This document shows positions 1 to 12,164 of a DNA stretch of 64,000 bases, one piece after another. Position 1 is the first letter of the stretch. Every line of letters starts with the position of its first letter. The notes beneath the pieces were generated by a model that worked only from the letters and a program-made list of their open reading frames with translations, was not told the origin of the DNA and made no database searches. Source of the stretch: Camellia lanceoleosa (taxonomy: Eukaryota; Streptophyta; Magnoliopsida; Ericales; Theaceae); assembly GCA_025200525.1 (NCBI GenBank), contig CM045761.1:96200182-96264181 (forward strand), given 5' to 3'. Made by a program: the position numbers and the translations under genes.

Positions 1-310
1 GCAAGCGGCGGAGAGACGAGAGACAGCGGCGGAGCAAGAGAGGAGAGGATCTGAGATGAGAGAGAGATGAAATGAGAGGATCTGAAATGTGAGAGATGAG
101 ATGAGAGGCGTGTTTTGGTTATGAGATCTGAAATGATCTAAAATGAGAGAGACAGATGAGTACATATAATATTATATAATATAGGTGAGTACATATAATA
201 TAGATGAGTAGATATAATATTATATTATATTAGATAGATGAGTAGATATAATATTATATTATATTAGATGACTATAATATATTAGGTGAAATTAGATCTG
301 AAATGAGAGG
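1..310. repeat. Purine-rich and AT-rich simple repeats
   Basis: The first ~135 bases are GA-rich imperfect repeats of a gagatgaga type. From ~137 to ~290 the sequence turns AT-rich and repeats a ~33-bp unit (gatgagtagatataatatta...) at least twice, near 204 and 237. No coding potential is seen. Confidence 0.8.
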
Positions 311-512
311 GTGAGGGAGCCGGGGAAAAACGGGGACGGTGAACGGGGCCGGGGAGGAAAAGCTTATCACCGTCCCCGGCCCGAAAATGATTGGGGATTT
401 TTTTTTGAATACTGTCCCCGGCCCATCGGGGGTATTTTTCGGGGAAACACCGTGTTAATCGGGGTCGGGGGGTCGGGTCCCCATCAGGCCGGGTTTAAAT
501 TGCCATCTCTAA
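311..512. mobile_element. GC-rich hAT-like element end (partial)
   Basis: This stretch is rich in runs such as cggggacgg and ccccggccc. It ends near 512 with a sequence whose reverse complement begins tagagatggcaatttaaa. In plants that start, followed by GC-rich CCCCGACCCCG words, is typical of non-autonomous hAT elements. It abuts the LINE reverse transcriptase exactly where the LINE frame stops, so it looks like an insertion into the LINE. The left terminus and an 8-bp TSD were not located, so the superfamily call is an inference. Confidence 0.45.
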
Positions 513-2338
513 TTTCTTACCAAAATTGAAATTAGTCATCATTGAGTACAAAAACTCCCAATTTACTGAATCGTATGCCTTCTCAAAGTCCAGCTTTAGG
601 ATGATTCCTTTCTTTTTTGACCTTCTCCACCAATCCACCACTTCATTGGCAATTAGGACCCCATTTAAAATAAATCTTCCACTAAGAAATGCTGTTTGAA
701 CTTCACTGATGATCATGGGTAAAACCTGCCGTAACCTTGTTGATAAGACTTTAGCTATTATTTTGTACATGGAGCTAACCAAATTGATTGGCCTATAGTC
801 ACCCAACCCCATAGGATTTTCCTTCTTGGGAATTAAGGTAATAAATGAACTATTAACTCCTTTGGCCAACTTACCATTAGAGTGGAACTCATTCATCATC
901 TGAACAATCTTCCCTTTCATGATGTCCCAGCATTGTTGAATACACTTTAGATTAAACCATCTGGCCTCGGACCTTTGTTTCCTTCACAATCTTTAATTGC
1001 TTCCTAGATTTCAGCCTCCAAAATGTCTGCCTCCAACAAGTTAGTTGAATCTGTTTGCCTAATTGAGGCAAAAACACCTGACAACTTTGGTCTACACCTC
1101 CATCCTTCCGTAAACAGTTGACTAAAATGATTTACCACGACTTGCTTAATCAACCCAGGCTGATCATGAAGTACTCCATTCTCATTAACTCAGTTCAATA
1201 GGTTTTTCCTTTGCCTTTTACTTGCCATTATATGAAAAAATATGCTATTTTTATCCCTATTTTTAGCACATACCATTCTAGATTTTTGATGCCACATCCA
1301 ATCCTTCTTCTTGCATAGATCCCATGCTAAACTTCTAACTTCTGCCCTTCTCTTAATCTCAGAATCTTGGAGAATCCTTTCTTCAGCTTTTAAATCCTAA
1401 TCATGAAGTTCTTCCTCTCCTTTTTTCAACTGCTCATCAATGTTACCAAACACTTCAGAGTTCCACCTTTTCAGATGTGCTCGTAGATTTCCTAGCTTTT
1501 TCAACAACCTATAACTGGCCTAACCACTAACTTGTGATTCGTCCCAACAATTCTTTACTTCTTCTTTGAATTTAGGATGCAAACACCATGCATTGATGAA
1601 CCGAAATGGTTTTGGGGCCCAATCCCTCTCATCTTCCATACGGAGTATTGGGCAATGGTCAGAAATTCTTCTAGGTAGCCCCTATTGTTTAAACTTGAAA
1701 ACTTCAAACCACCTAGGATTGATTGGGAATCTATCAATCTTACTCCATCTATCCCCATCCAATGCATTACACCAAGTGAAATTTCTACCTAACATTGGCA
1801 TATCTAACAGCTCCAGCTTTTCAAGCAATTCATTAAAGTCCTTCATCCCTCTATCTCTTCTAGAACATCCTTTTCTTTCAATCATGAATCTTATTTCATT
1901 AAAGTCACCACCTATACACCAGGGCCTTGAAAAGGATGGTTTAAGCTTAGCTAAGGACTCCTATAATTGTCTTCTTCTTAACACATCATTGGGTGCATAC
2001 AAATTTATGATAACACAACTAAAAGAATGATGTACCGTACCAGATAATAGAATGAAGTTTCTGTTGCTGCAACACTCCTCAAGCTCAAAAATTTGTGGAT
2101 TCCACAAGCATAACATACCACCAGTAGTCCCCTCGGCACCCACCTCCATGTACTCTAACTCCTCCCATGGCCATAGTGACTTTACAAAAATATCATCTAC
2201 TTTGCTTCGCTTTGTCTCCTGTAGCAGTAGGACATCTATCTTCCTCTCCTTGACTAAATTATTAATTTTCCTTCTCTTTTCAAGTCTTTGCAGACCTCTA
2301 ACATTCCATGATAAGATAATCATAAAGAAGCTGCGCAC
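513..2338 (-). pseudogene. LINE ORF2: endonuclease plus partial reverse transcriptase
   Basis: The endonuclease begins near 2323 with an ILSWNVRGL motif, followed by a LLLQETK motif, then INLYAPND. After a frameshift it continues with FNEIR and, near 1650, an ISDHCPI-type C-terminal motif. These are the conserved parts of the APE-like nuclease that nicks target DNA in target-primed reverse transcription. The RT begins with ITLIPKKENP and DYRPINLVSSMYKIIAKVLS and continues through QTAFLSGRFILNGVLIANE to the motif-A stretch LDFEKAYDSVNW, ending at FNFGKK where the hAT-like sequence starts. The 921-1554 linker is degenerate. It is broken by several frameshifts and truncated, so it cannot be functional. 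Confidence 0.85.
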
Positions 2339-2375
2339 ATATCCCAGAGTCCCCTATTTTTTGCCCTAAACTGGC

Positions 2376-4283
2376 CTAAGGAGCAACACCCTCCCTTTCA
2401 ATTCTCTCCAGATATTTTTCTTCAAGATCAATTAATTTGCTAACCACCTCCTTCTCATTTCCTTCACAATTCAAATCTAGATTTTTTCCAACTTCAATAG
2501 TAGCTTGAGCTTCACTTAGTAACTTGTTCCTTCTCTTTGAGTTAAGACTTTGCTCATCTGACAATGATATTGCAGCTGTTTCTGCTCTAAAAATAGCTTC
2601 ATTTTGAAAACCGTTGCTGAACAGAGCACCTTTTTGTTTAAACTGTTTTCAACCCAGCTTTGCCCTATTATGCAACTCAACTCCTTTCTGTTTACATCTG
2701 CTCATCTCTGGTTTAGCAGTCTGCTTCCTTTGTGATGTATTTTCTTTTTCTAACACTCTTTCTTGGGCTGGTTGTATAGCAAGAGGCCTTTGCTGAGTTG
2801 GGGCTGCACAATCACTCAGGTTTGAAGGTTCATTGATGGGCCCATTTGCCAGTACGCGAGCCCGAGATCCTTGCAATACCATCTCTAAGTTTAATTTAGG
2901 CCTTGTGCTCTTAGGCCCACTAAGACTCCTGATAAGCCCAGTAGTGCAAATATGCCCTTTAACTATTTGAATTCCATTTCTTGGAGTTTTTGTAGGCACC
3001 AGACTAACCTCCAAACCTTCTCCTCTGACTTTTGTATTTCCCATGACACCTAATGTTTCTTTTACGGCTGACGCAGATAAACACTCATTGCTTTTATCTT
3101 TTTCCCATGAATCTTTACCCACCGTACCCTTTTCAACCCCTGCTACATCACCCTTTCTGCCTAACTCCTTCTCCTTCCCTATATTTCCATCTTCATCTTC
3201 CTCTTCACCTCTCCCACCATTTTTTGACAGTTGAGCTACTTCATGTTAAGCAATAGATTCAGTGGCCTTATTCTCCAGGCAAAGGCTTTTGCAATGACAT
3301 GTCTTTACTGCTACTGGTAGCTCTTTACATACTCTAACCGGAAAGCTGCGTCCATTACATTCAACATTAATCACCATATTGATGAATTCCATTATGTTAG
3401 TGATTATTTTAACCTTCCCACACTGGAAAGAATTCTAGTTGGTGATGTCTTCATCTAGTTGAACAACTTCTCCCCACAAATTGCCAATGTCTCTGAATGT
3501 AAGAACACTCTACAAGTTGAATGGGACACTTACACATGAAATCTACACACATCTTTCTTGTGTAAAGCATTTTCCTTGCTCCCAATTTGTAACAGAATCA
3601 CACCATTCTAACATCCACTCTTCTAGCTCTAATCTTTCCTCCTTTTTATGCTACTGTGATTTGAGGGTTAGAACTACTAGCCTTCCTCCCCTAACTCTGA
3701 CTCTAACATCCTTTACACCTCTTCGATTAACCTCCTCCTTAAGCTCATTAACTGGACGAAAATATTTAAGTTGTACTATTAGACTGTCATAAAGCCACCC
3801 ATTTCCACTTTTATAGGCCTTAACAATCAACTGCACCCTGTCATAACTGCCTCCATTCTTTACTACTTCTGCAAAAGATCTTCTACCTACACTGTCTACC
3901 CTTCGTTGTACAAAGCTCCTTTGTTGATGCTGAAGCATCCTATTATCTCCTTTGGTTGCCACTACATGTTGCTTCTATTCACCTTTTTTGAACTCTGCTT
4001 TTTTCACTTTTAGTGCCTTATTGTCACACCACAAACCATCAGCCTTCAGCACCGCCATTTCAACAACAACCTTGCAATCATATCTCACGAAACCGAACCT
4101 TGATCTCGTTGCTTTCCTTCTTTTTGCTGGGATGAAAGCATCCTTTACTACTCTAAACTTGTTGAACATAGTAAACAGGCTTTTTAGACTCATTGAGTTT
4201 GGAATCTCATCCACAAAGATAGTAAATAATCCACTTTCCACTGATCTACTGCTTTGGTTACCCACACGCCTTCTTCTCAGCAC
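2376..4283 (-). pseudogene. LINE ORF1 with RNA-recognition motif, broken
   Basis: The 5' part (4283-3975) encodes an RRM-like fold: LFTIFVDEIP as the RNP2-like strand and SRFGFVRY as the RNP1-like strand. This is typical of ORF1 proteins of plant L1 elements, which bind element RNA. After a frameshift, 3962-3651 continues with SFAEVVKNG, a motif commonly found after the RRM in these ORF1s. The remainder (3122-2649 and 2564-2376) is low-conservation, charged sequence that runs up to the ORF2 start. At least three frame breaks are present. It lies immediately upstream of ORF2, in the expected order. Confidence 0.75.
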
Positions 4284-4440
4284 TGGTTTCCAGCCTCCAT
4301 CCTCCAGCCTTCATTTCTGTCTGAAAATTAACACTTAGTGATGCTTTTTAATTGTGTTTGATGAAAAATGCCATTAATTATTATAGGACATATTGGACAA
4401 TAAGTCCACCTATTAGGACCTACATGTAAGGCCCCCAACA

Positions 4441-5270
4441 AAATATTGGTTGACCATGTTGAGTTTTATGTTTGCCATAGAAGATCATGATTTTGTTAGA
4501 TTTTGGTTGTCACCTGAACAAATTGAATTTCATTGCTATAATAGAATCTTTAATATTTTGTCTGATCATTTGTATGATGTATATCCGTCAACAACCTCAA
4601 CTGCTAAAGAACTATAGAAAACCTTAGAGGCCGAATATCGAACTGTAGATGCCGGTATTGATAAGTTCACTGTCTCCAATTTTATGAGTATAAAATGAAA
4701 AATAACAAACTTGTTGGAGACCAAATACATGAATTTCAAGAACTACTTAGAAAAATAGAAAAGAGAGGGACAATTTTTAGTGAGGAGTTTAAAGTGTCTT
4801 GTCTTATGGATAAATTACCCTAATCTTGGAATGACTTTGCTAAGCGTCTTAGGCACAAACCAGGAGATTTATCATTAACTCAACTAATCAATATACTTAG
4901 GGTGGAAGAAAAACATAGATCAAATCTAGAGACTAGAAATGAGAAAACTCCGAAGGTAAATTTGGTGGAGAATGGGAATAAGAATAGTTCCAACAATAGG
5001 AACAACTTTAGACCTAAAGGTAAAAATTTCAAGAACAACCTTAAGTTTAAACATAGTGGTCAAAATGGCAAACATCATAACAACAACTACCAAGCCAATA
5101 CTAATAATTTTAAGGGACAAGGGAGTGGCAAAAAGTTGTGCTATGTGTGCAGGAGAGTCAATCACTATGCTAAGGATTGCTTCTTTAGGAAAACTGAGGA
5201 GTACAAACCAAGGTTCAACAAGAAGCATAATACAAATAGTCATAATGCTCAAGTGAATATGATTTTGGAG
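4441..5270 (+). pseudogene. Copia A gag with zinc knuckle
   Basis: The reading frame contains a copia Gag pattern (KELWKTLEAEY-like around 4605-4635, HEFQELLRKI-like near 4731-4760) and then a basic Asn-rich stretch. The nucleocapsid knuckle is CYVCRRVNHYAKDC near 5140-5181, matching C-x2-C-x4-H-x4-C. The open part runs from 4902. Upstream it is interrupted by stops at about 4614, 4696 and 4821. Gag packages element RNA into virus-like particles. The first part of gag and any leader are not recognisable. Confidence 0.8.
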
Positions 5271-5329
5271 AAAGAGGAAATTGCTAGACCATTTTTTAGG
5301 TATAATCCTGAAATTAATACTACTTTTGA

Positions 5330-5560
5330 ATATCAAGATTGGTGGTTAGATTGTGGGGCTAGTATACATATGTGTTTTGATTGTAGTTGTTTTAAAACTT
5401 TCCAGAAATCAAGTGAAGTAAGTGTAACTTTGGGGAATGGATCAGTAGCACCGATACTTGGCTTTGGAGATATAGATTTGAAGATGACTTTTGGAAAGAT
5501 ATTAACTTTGAATGATGTGTGATATGTTCTTGAAGTTAGAAGAAATCTTATTAGTGGATC
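5330..5560 (+). pseudogene. Copia A protease
   Basis: The frame continues from gag into WWLDCGASIHMC, the copia aspartic protease site. The usual D-S/T-G motif reads D-C-G here, a catalytic-triad change. The downstream VTLGNGS motif and LTLNDV match the family. A stop at 5521 ends the frame just before a VLEVRRNLISG-like segment that normally continues it. The enzyme would cleave the Gag-Pol polyprotein, but the substitution and stop make it non-functional. Confidence 0.75.
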
Positions 5561-5727
5561 ATGTTTAGTACAGTTAGGAATACAAAGTTGTAATGGAATC
5601 GAATAACATTCTAATAAGTAAAAATGATATTTTTATTGGAAATGATATTCTTAGGAATACAAAGTTGTAATGAAATCTTAAAATTGTAATATTTTTCATA
5701 ATGTTTTGAATCTTGAAGTTTCTGATT

Positions 5728-6400
5728 TGTGACATAGAAGACTTGGACATGTGAATTTAAGGAAAATTAGGAAAATGATGGATTTAGAACTAGAACCTAA
5801 GTCACCTCTTGATGTCAAACGCAAATATGAATATGTGTGCAAGCAAAACAACCTAGGAAACCTTATAAATCTGTAGAAAGAAATTCATAACTCCTAGACC
5901 TTCTATATAGTGATGTTTGTGATTCTAATAGACCACCAACTAGAGCAGGAAATAAATATTTTGTAACCTTTATAGATGATTGTTCTACGTTTTGTTACTT
6001 GTATTTAATTAAAACAAAAAATGAAGTGTTTAGCAAATTTAAATTTTATAAAACTGAAGTTGAAAATCAATTAGAAAGGAAGATTAAGTAACTTAGATCT
6101 GATAGAGGAAGCGAATATAACGTTAGTACCCTTAGTACTTTTTGTTTAGAACATGAAATTATTCATGAGGTAACCCCACCCTATTCTCCACAATCTAATG
6201 GAAGATCTGAAATGAAAAATAGAACTCTAACGGATATGATAAATGCAATGCTTATTAGTTTTGGTTTACCGGAGAGTTTGTGGGGGGAAGTGATACTCAT
6301 TGCGTGTGTTATATTAAATAGAGTAATTGTGAATGATAATGATAAAACACCTTATGAAATCTGGAAAAAAAAAAAAAAAATGAGTACATAATCTTAAAAT
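5728..6400 (+). pseudogene. Copia A integrase core, broken
   Basis: An HRRLGHVN-like N-terminal zinc-binding start lies near 5740. The DDE core follows: YSDVC near 5909 (first Asp), FIDDCSTFCYLYLIKTK near 5970, RSDRGSEY near 6097 (second Asp), and PPYSPQSNGRSE near 6178 (catalytic Glu region). The frame is interrupted by several stops (for example near 6089) and by an A-run near 6364-6380. Integrase would insert cDNA with 5-bp target duplications. Confidence 0.8.
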
Positions 6401-6829
6401 GTTGAAAGTGTGGGGGTGGTTAGCAAAAGTAGCAATTCTAGAATCTAAACGTAAGAAAATCAAACCCAAAACTGTTGATATCATTTTCTTGGGATATGCT
6501 CAAAATAGTAGTGCTAATTGATTTATATTAATAAATTCTGAGATAAGTGAAATCACTAATAATACAATAACTGAATGTCAAGAAGCTACATTTTTTGAAG
6601 ATATTTTTTCATATAAAACTAAGATCTTAAATAAGGTTGTAGATGGAACATCTATTACTAGTGCTAGTGTTATTCCTTTGAGAGATGATTCTGAACATCT
6701 AGACATAGAACCTAGAAGGAGTAAGAGAATTATAATAGAGAAAAACTTTGGAGATGATTTCTATACTATTTTAGTTAAAGGAGAGCCAAATATTTTTATA
6801 AAAGCTATGTCATCCTTAGATGCTCCATT

Positions 6830-7455
6830 TTGGAAGGAAGCCATTAATAGTGAGATTGAATCAATACTTCAAAATAATACCTAGGAGTTGACTAATCTAT
6901 CTCCTAGGAGCAAAGCTATCAGATGCAAATGGGTATTTAGAAAGAAATTAAAACCTAATGGAAACATAGATAAATATAAGGTAAGATTAGTAGCCAAGGG
7001 ATTTACACAAAAGAAATGAATAGTTTATTTCAACACCTATTCACCTATTTCTAGGATTACTACCATTAGAACCTTAATTACTCTAGGATCAATTTATAAT
7101 TTAGAAATTCATCAAATGGACGTTAAAACTGCATTTTTGAATGGAGATTTAGATGAAGAGATTTATGTGGAACAACCTGAAGGTTTTGTGGTTAAAGGAT
7201 AAGAACATTAAGTTTGCAAGTTAGTTAAATCTTTGTATGGACTTAAGAAAGCTCCTAAACAGTGTCACAAAAATTTTGATAAGGTAATTCTAGAATATGG
7301 TTTTAAGATCAATGAACATGATAAATGTGTATACTTTAAAGAAGATAATGGAGGGTGTATTATCTTGTGTTTATATGTTGATTATATCTTATTATTGGAA
7401 CAAATTTAGAGATAATTAAAAATCTGAAATCTTATTTGTCTTCAAAATTTGATAT
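6830..7455 (+). pseudogene. Copia A reverse transcriptase, first part
   Basis: RT starts with FWKEAINSEIESI and continues through KWVFRKK, YKVRLVAKGFTQ, HQMDVKTAFLNGDL, VCKLVKSLYGLKKAP and CLYVDYILL; the last corresponds to the YVDD active-site box with D to Y. Stops occur at 6883, 7018, 7201 and 7408. The frame ends at FDI just where a solo LTR was inserted, and the same RT frame resumes at 12165. Confidence 0.85.
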
Positions 7456-8149
7456 TGTAGACACCTCATTTTTGATTGACCTTAAGACTCAGACGTCATT
7501 GATTGAGCGCTCGGTGATTGCGCATGTTGTGCTTGTTTCGAGGTTTCGGAGTTCTTGGCTGAGAGCCTCGCCTCCAGACATCGGGACCCTTTGTACTTTG
7601 ACTCGGTCCGCGGACCAAGTCTTGTTTTCTTTTCCCGGAGGGAAGAAGAGGTCTTGTAGACCATCTCTCAGTGGTCGTAGGCTACTTTTCGTGGTCGTAG
7701 GCCACTATTCCCACTTGGAGACTAGTTTTCGATTTTCGGAGCCGTCGGCCGTGTGCCTCGGCTCGGGACCGCTTAACATTCTCCATTTGGCACAGTTTTT
7801 GGAACACACCTTGTTTCCTCTGTCTAGAGGGACACTGTGGTCCGGCAGCTGGTTTTCGACAAGACGCGGCTGGCATCCACCATTTTTGATGCTCGGCAGC
7901 TGGTTTTCGGGGCTCCCGGCCGTGCGTCTTGCCTCTCGAACCCTCGTCTTGCATCCGTTTTGGATTGTCTTGGGTACAAACCTTATTTTCCATGTTTGGG
8001 AAGTGGTACAAGGGTGGGAGACCAGCTTTTATCCTTGGAGACCACTTTTGTCCCCGCCAGCCGGTTTTCTGGTCGGGAAACTGGTTTTCTTGGTCTTTGG
8101 GCCACATTTTCTGGTTTCCCACCCCACCATTGGCTTGCTTTTAGTGTGG

Positions 8150-8260
8150 AGACCACCAATTCCCATGGCCGATCACTTTTTTTTTGGGAGACCACTTTGG
8201 GTGGTCGGCTGACCACTAAAAGTAGCAGGCCGACCAGCTTTTCTGGTCGGCAGCTTTCCT
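8150..8260. repeat. Cluster of GGTCGGC/GCCGACC words
   Basis: Inside the giant solo LTR, the words tggtcggctgacca and ggccgaccagc ... tggtcggcagc form short inverted repeats within ~100 bp. The same words recur at 10550-10625. Function is unknown. Confidence 0.6.
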
Positions 8261-10549
8261 CCTGTTTTGGCAGACTGTGTGGATGCCAGCTGTGCCAGCT
8301 GGAGGGCACAGACTGTATCCTCTATACATGTTTATGGAGGGATTGCATCCAAGTTTTAGCTTCTCCAAGAAGCTTGAACCTTTGTTTTTCTATAAGAGAG
8401 GCTCTCTCTTTCCATGATTAGGGTTCAGAAAAATTTCCTAAGGCAAGCATATACCTCCCTCTATATTTCTATATTTGGTGCCTTAAAGAGTGTTGTTCCT
8501 TCACTTTTTGCACTACAACTCCTAGCCACACACCACCATATTTGAGCTGAGATCCTTGGAGGTGATATTTGGGTCACAAAAGTTGGTTTTGGGCTAGAGA
8601 AGTTGCTGGTTTTGCAGTGCTTCAAGGGTAACCCCTTTTCCTCTTGTTAAGCTTTATTTTGGTTACTCTTCTAGCCATCTTTGCATGCTTATTTGAGCTT
8701 TGTTTTCAACTAAGAAAAGCTTCATTTTTGAGCACTTAACATGTTTGTTTAAGGCCTCTTGGGTGTTGAGGGTCTCCTACCCCCTTGCATGCCTAGTTTA
8801 GCCTTGTTTTGTGCCATGCCTTAGGGCCTTTGAGATAATCCTTGCTTGGCCTTTTAGCCACTAAAATCCAGTGGATTTTCAGTGGTTGGAATGTGGTTTT
8901 GAGGTCCTAAATCAAAGAGGGGTGACCCTCTCTCTTTTTGTCTTGTTTACTTGCATTTTTGGCCTATCAAAGGAGCATACATATTCATACATTAAAGGCT
9001 TGGTTCAAGAAATTTTTGGTGACTTTTAGGACCTTCCTAGACTCTTTCCATGGTTGGTTTGGTCACCCTTGGCATGCTTCTCATATGTGCAGTGTACTCC
9101 CATTTATGGCTCATCAAGGTAGCATGTCAATCTAGCATGTTTTAGCTTTATTCCATTGGGTTTTTGGTCATCATTTGACATGTCATAGCTCTTTTTTTGG
9201 CTGGTTTGGTAACCTCTCACATGCTCCATACGCTTGTAGTGTAAATCATGTTTACTAGCTTAGAATGCATGATGTTTTGGCCCTCTATTCTAGCATATTT
9301 TGGCCATGCTCCAACCTGGTTTTGTTCATATTTTGGGCTGCCTTAGTTCTGTTTTGAAGCCTCTTGGTCGAAAGATGCTTGCCATGCATGCTTGTAGTGT
9401 AATAGCCTTGACTAGCTTCGAGTTTTGAAGTCCCTTGCATGCTTAACTTGAGGTATTTTCATGTTTTGGCATTATTAAGCATGATATTTCAGAGCATAAG
9501 GGCTGTCATACTTCCATGTTTTCCACTCTTTAAGTGCCCTTGAGAGTTGTGCTTTTATACCCTATTTTGTGAGCCATTGCATGAGCTTCATTTTTGTGCC
9601 TTTCAAGCCACCATCCCAACTCATTTTGATACTGTTTTGGGCCTACATAGGGTCTGTTTGGAGTTGGTTTGGCCATTTGAGCATTGCCTTGCATGCCTAT
9701 AGTGTAATACACTTCACTAGTTTCGATGCTTGAGCCATTCAACATGCATTACATGAGTTGTTTGCATAATTCGAAGTCACTTTGTATGCCATTTCAGAGC
9801 TGAAACATGTGTCATTGCACTCCATGTTGCATCCTTTCAATGCTTTTGGAAAGTTGTGTTTTGTGCCTTAGGCTTGGGCCCTTGCATTGTGCATGCTTGT
9901 GTGTGTTTTGGTGCCTTGATTTCATCATCAATGGCCGCTGATTTGGACATGGCTGAGGCCCATCCATTTTGGTTTAAGTCCATTTTGCATTGAATATGCC
10001 ATTGTAGTTCATAGCATTGAGTATGCCATGTTGTCGCATGATTGATCATTGCATTGTGCATGCCTTGTTCATCTCGTTGTGTATGTTAGTTTCTACGTGC
10101 ATTGTGTATGCTAGTTGCATGTTTGCATGTTATCCTTTGCATGTTTGCATGACTTAGTTGCATTGCATTAAGATTGCATGCTAGAGTTGCATTGGTGCAT
10201 GCCTTGTTTGTTGCATCATGTTTGGAATAGGGATTAGTCCAAACATGGGGAACAAGGGACGTTTCATGCTTGAAATGATGAAATGTGCCTCGATTCCCGG
10301 TTGCTGACACTCTTGACTACTCATGACGGAGTTGTTGGCTTTAGGTGCTTGTATGTGCATTCATTTCACATTGAGTCGTGCAATTCGACTCCTCGGCCAT
10401 CATGCATCGAGATGCGTGATTGGTGGCCCGAGGGTCAAGGACTACACTCCCTTGAGCTTATGCAATGATGGGGAGAGTGGTCGTGCACACATGTGTTGCA
10501 AATACTTTGCCATCTCTCTCTCTTGCCTTTTGTTGCAGAAAACCAAAAA

Positions 10550-10625
10550 CTGGTCGGTCGACCAGATTTAGTGGCTGGCCGACCACTTTTTCTGGTTTTT
10601 CACCACAAAAGTGGTCGGCAGGTGG
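10550..10625. repeat. Second cluster of GGTCG/CGACC palindromes
   Basis: ctggtcggtcgaccag is a near-perfect palindrome, followed by ggctggccgaccac and gtggtcggcagg. This is the same vocabulary as at 8150-8260, about 2.4 kb away in the same LTR. Confidence 0.65.
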
Positions 10626-12010
10626 TCTCCAAGGGCAATAGCTAGTCGGCATCCTTCCCGCAGATTCCCAGGGTGGAGTTTCAGCCTTCTGGAGCTTTGT
10701 GCAGTGTTCTGAGGTCAATTGCAAACAAAGGCAAGTCGGGGCGTCGCGAGAGATTTCCGAACAAGGCGACTCGAGCATGCATGCACCCTTTGTCATCCAA
10801 AGCAGAGCTGAGGCAGCCTACATCATATAGTTTATATGCTTATTTAATTGCTAACTTCGTTAATTTGTTAATTAGTTAGAGTTGTGTACTAATTAGCTGT
10901 AGCTTGTTATTCATTCTGTTGTGTAATAACTAGTTTAATTAGATTAGCTTAGATTAGCTAGTTGGTTCTGTATTATTTATTCGGACCCTCCATCGAGAGG
11001 GCACAACTGTTGTAATAAGTGTGCGTATGTCTGATGCATGTCTTCCAACCCCCATTTCTTTCTCCCTTTTATTTTCCAGCTTACGATGGTTAGTTTCAGG
11101 GCATGTTTCAATTAGCATCCTTATGTTCGCATGTTTGCATTCATTCATCTGTCTTGCATGCACCGGGCTCGGCGCAGCATATTAACTGCATTGCATTTCA
11201 ATTCCTGTTTGAATACATGTATCAAGTCGCATTTCACATGACATTTTAGAATAGCCGAGCCTATCTTAGTTGCATTTTGCATGTGTTGCATTAGGCATTC
11301 TTGACATAGATAGGATCATGCATGATCACTAACTATCTTCTGTTTTGACTTGGAGTACTCGGTGAGTGCTTGTGCTTTAGCATCCCTGCATGTGTGTAAA
11401 TGACTGCCATGATAGCATGCTTGCCATGAGGCTAACTGCTTATGTGATATAACTACCTGAATGCATGTGGGTGAAGGTTGGATTACCTGAATTGGAACAA
11501 TTCATTGATTGCGAGTTTTAAGCCCACTTGAGAGTGGTAAAATCATATTTTCCCTAAGCCCACTTGAGGGTGGCAAAATCCGTATTTTGGCTTACTTGCG
11601 AGTAGCAAACTATTTTCAAAGAAACGAATATGAGATGTTTTGTTCCAACTTAGGCGATCCAGTCTATACTTGTATGTTGTGCGCATCACATAGTAATTCT
11701 AGGTTAATAACCAGAATAAGAGCACATGTGTTTTCAAAAACAAGATATCATGTTAGTAAAGGCCGATCTTTGATCAGGCGAGCGGGGGTACTCATTACAT
11801 GACCTTCCCCTCTTGTACCCAAGTTGTCGAGCCGAGGCAACTTTGGTGATGACGGACACGTGGCCTTAGGCACGAGTCAGGGTTTCCTAAATTTCTCAAA
11901 AATAAAATATTTAGGTGGCGACTCTATATCTGGCAAAGCAGTCCATGTTTGGCAATTCTTTCTAAAAATCAGTTTTTCAAAACGATTTGCTGGATTTGGA
12001 CTCTTTGGTG

Positions 12011-12080
12011 ATTTATCAATCTCGCATTGCACTTTGCAAGATCAGATTTATCAATCTCGCATTGCACTTTGCAAGATCAG
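12011..12080 (+). repeat. 35-bp exact tandem duplication
   Basis: A 35-bp unit starting atttatcaatctcgcattgc occurs twice in tandem (12011-12045 and 12046-12080), close to the 3' end of the solo LTR. The related copy at ~41895 has one divergent unit, so the duplication is specific to this copy. Confidence 0.85.
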
Positions 12081-12164
12081 ATTAAGAACCGTGACATTGA
12101 GTCCGAACTTAGTAAGCCCAATGAACAAAACGGGATCTTCTCGGGACGTTCGGGCGCGTCTACA

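Larger units (their letters stand above)
513..4335 (-). mobile_element. L1-type LINE retrotransposon, decayed, 3' part missing
   Basis: A plant L1-like non-LTR element reads right to left: ORF1 with an RNA-recognition motif (about 4283 to 2376), then ORF2 with an APE-type endonuclease (about 2338 to 1555) and the start of a reverse transcriptase (about 920 to 513). RT stops just after motif A, and the YADD-containing half is absent. LINEs normally lose their 5' end, so loss of the 3' end is better explained by interruption at ~512, with the remainder outside the window. Stops and frameshifts throughout make it inactive. No poly(A) tail or TSD can be seen here. Confidence 0.85.
7456..12164 (+). 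mobile_element. Giant solo LTR (4709 bp), TSD GATAT/AATAT
   Basis: The segment begins TGTAGACACC and ends GCGTCTACA, giving TG...CA ends with a short inverted repeat. It is flanked by GATAT (7451-7455) and AATAT (12165-12169), a 5-bp TSD with one transition. Removing it and one TSD copy makes the copia RT frame continuous. No gag-pol coding is present, and no internal direct repeat marks two LTRs, so a solo LTR left by LTR-LTR recombination is the simplest reading. It contains a shared block (ggtggcgactctatat near 11913) also found in the related copy at 38273-42012. Large Ty3/gypsy LTRs of this size are known in the Ogre/Tat group, but lineage cannot be fixed. Confidence 0.85.

Noticed and set aside
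311..529. 72-codon frame in GC-rich DNA
   Set aside because: GC-rich low-complexity sequence crossing the hAT-like/LINE border; no protein features.
7436..8421. Long open frames of 258 and 194 codons
   Set aside because: The first crosses the junction between copia RT and the solo LTR; the second lies wholly in the LTR. Both are rich in repeated words and overlap each other, with no domain.
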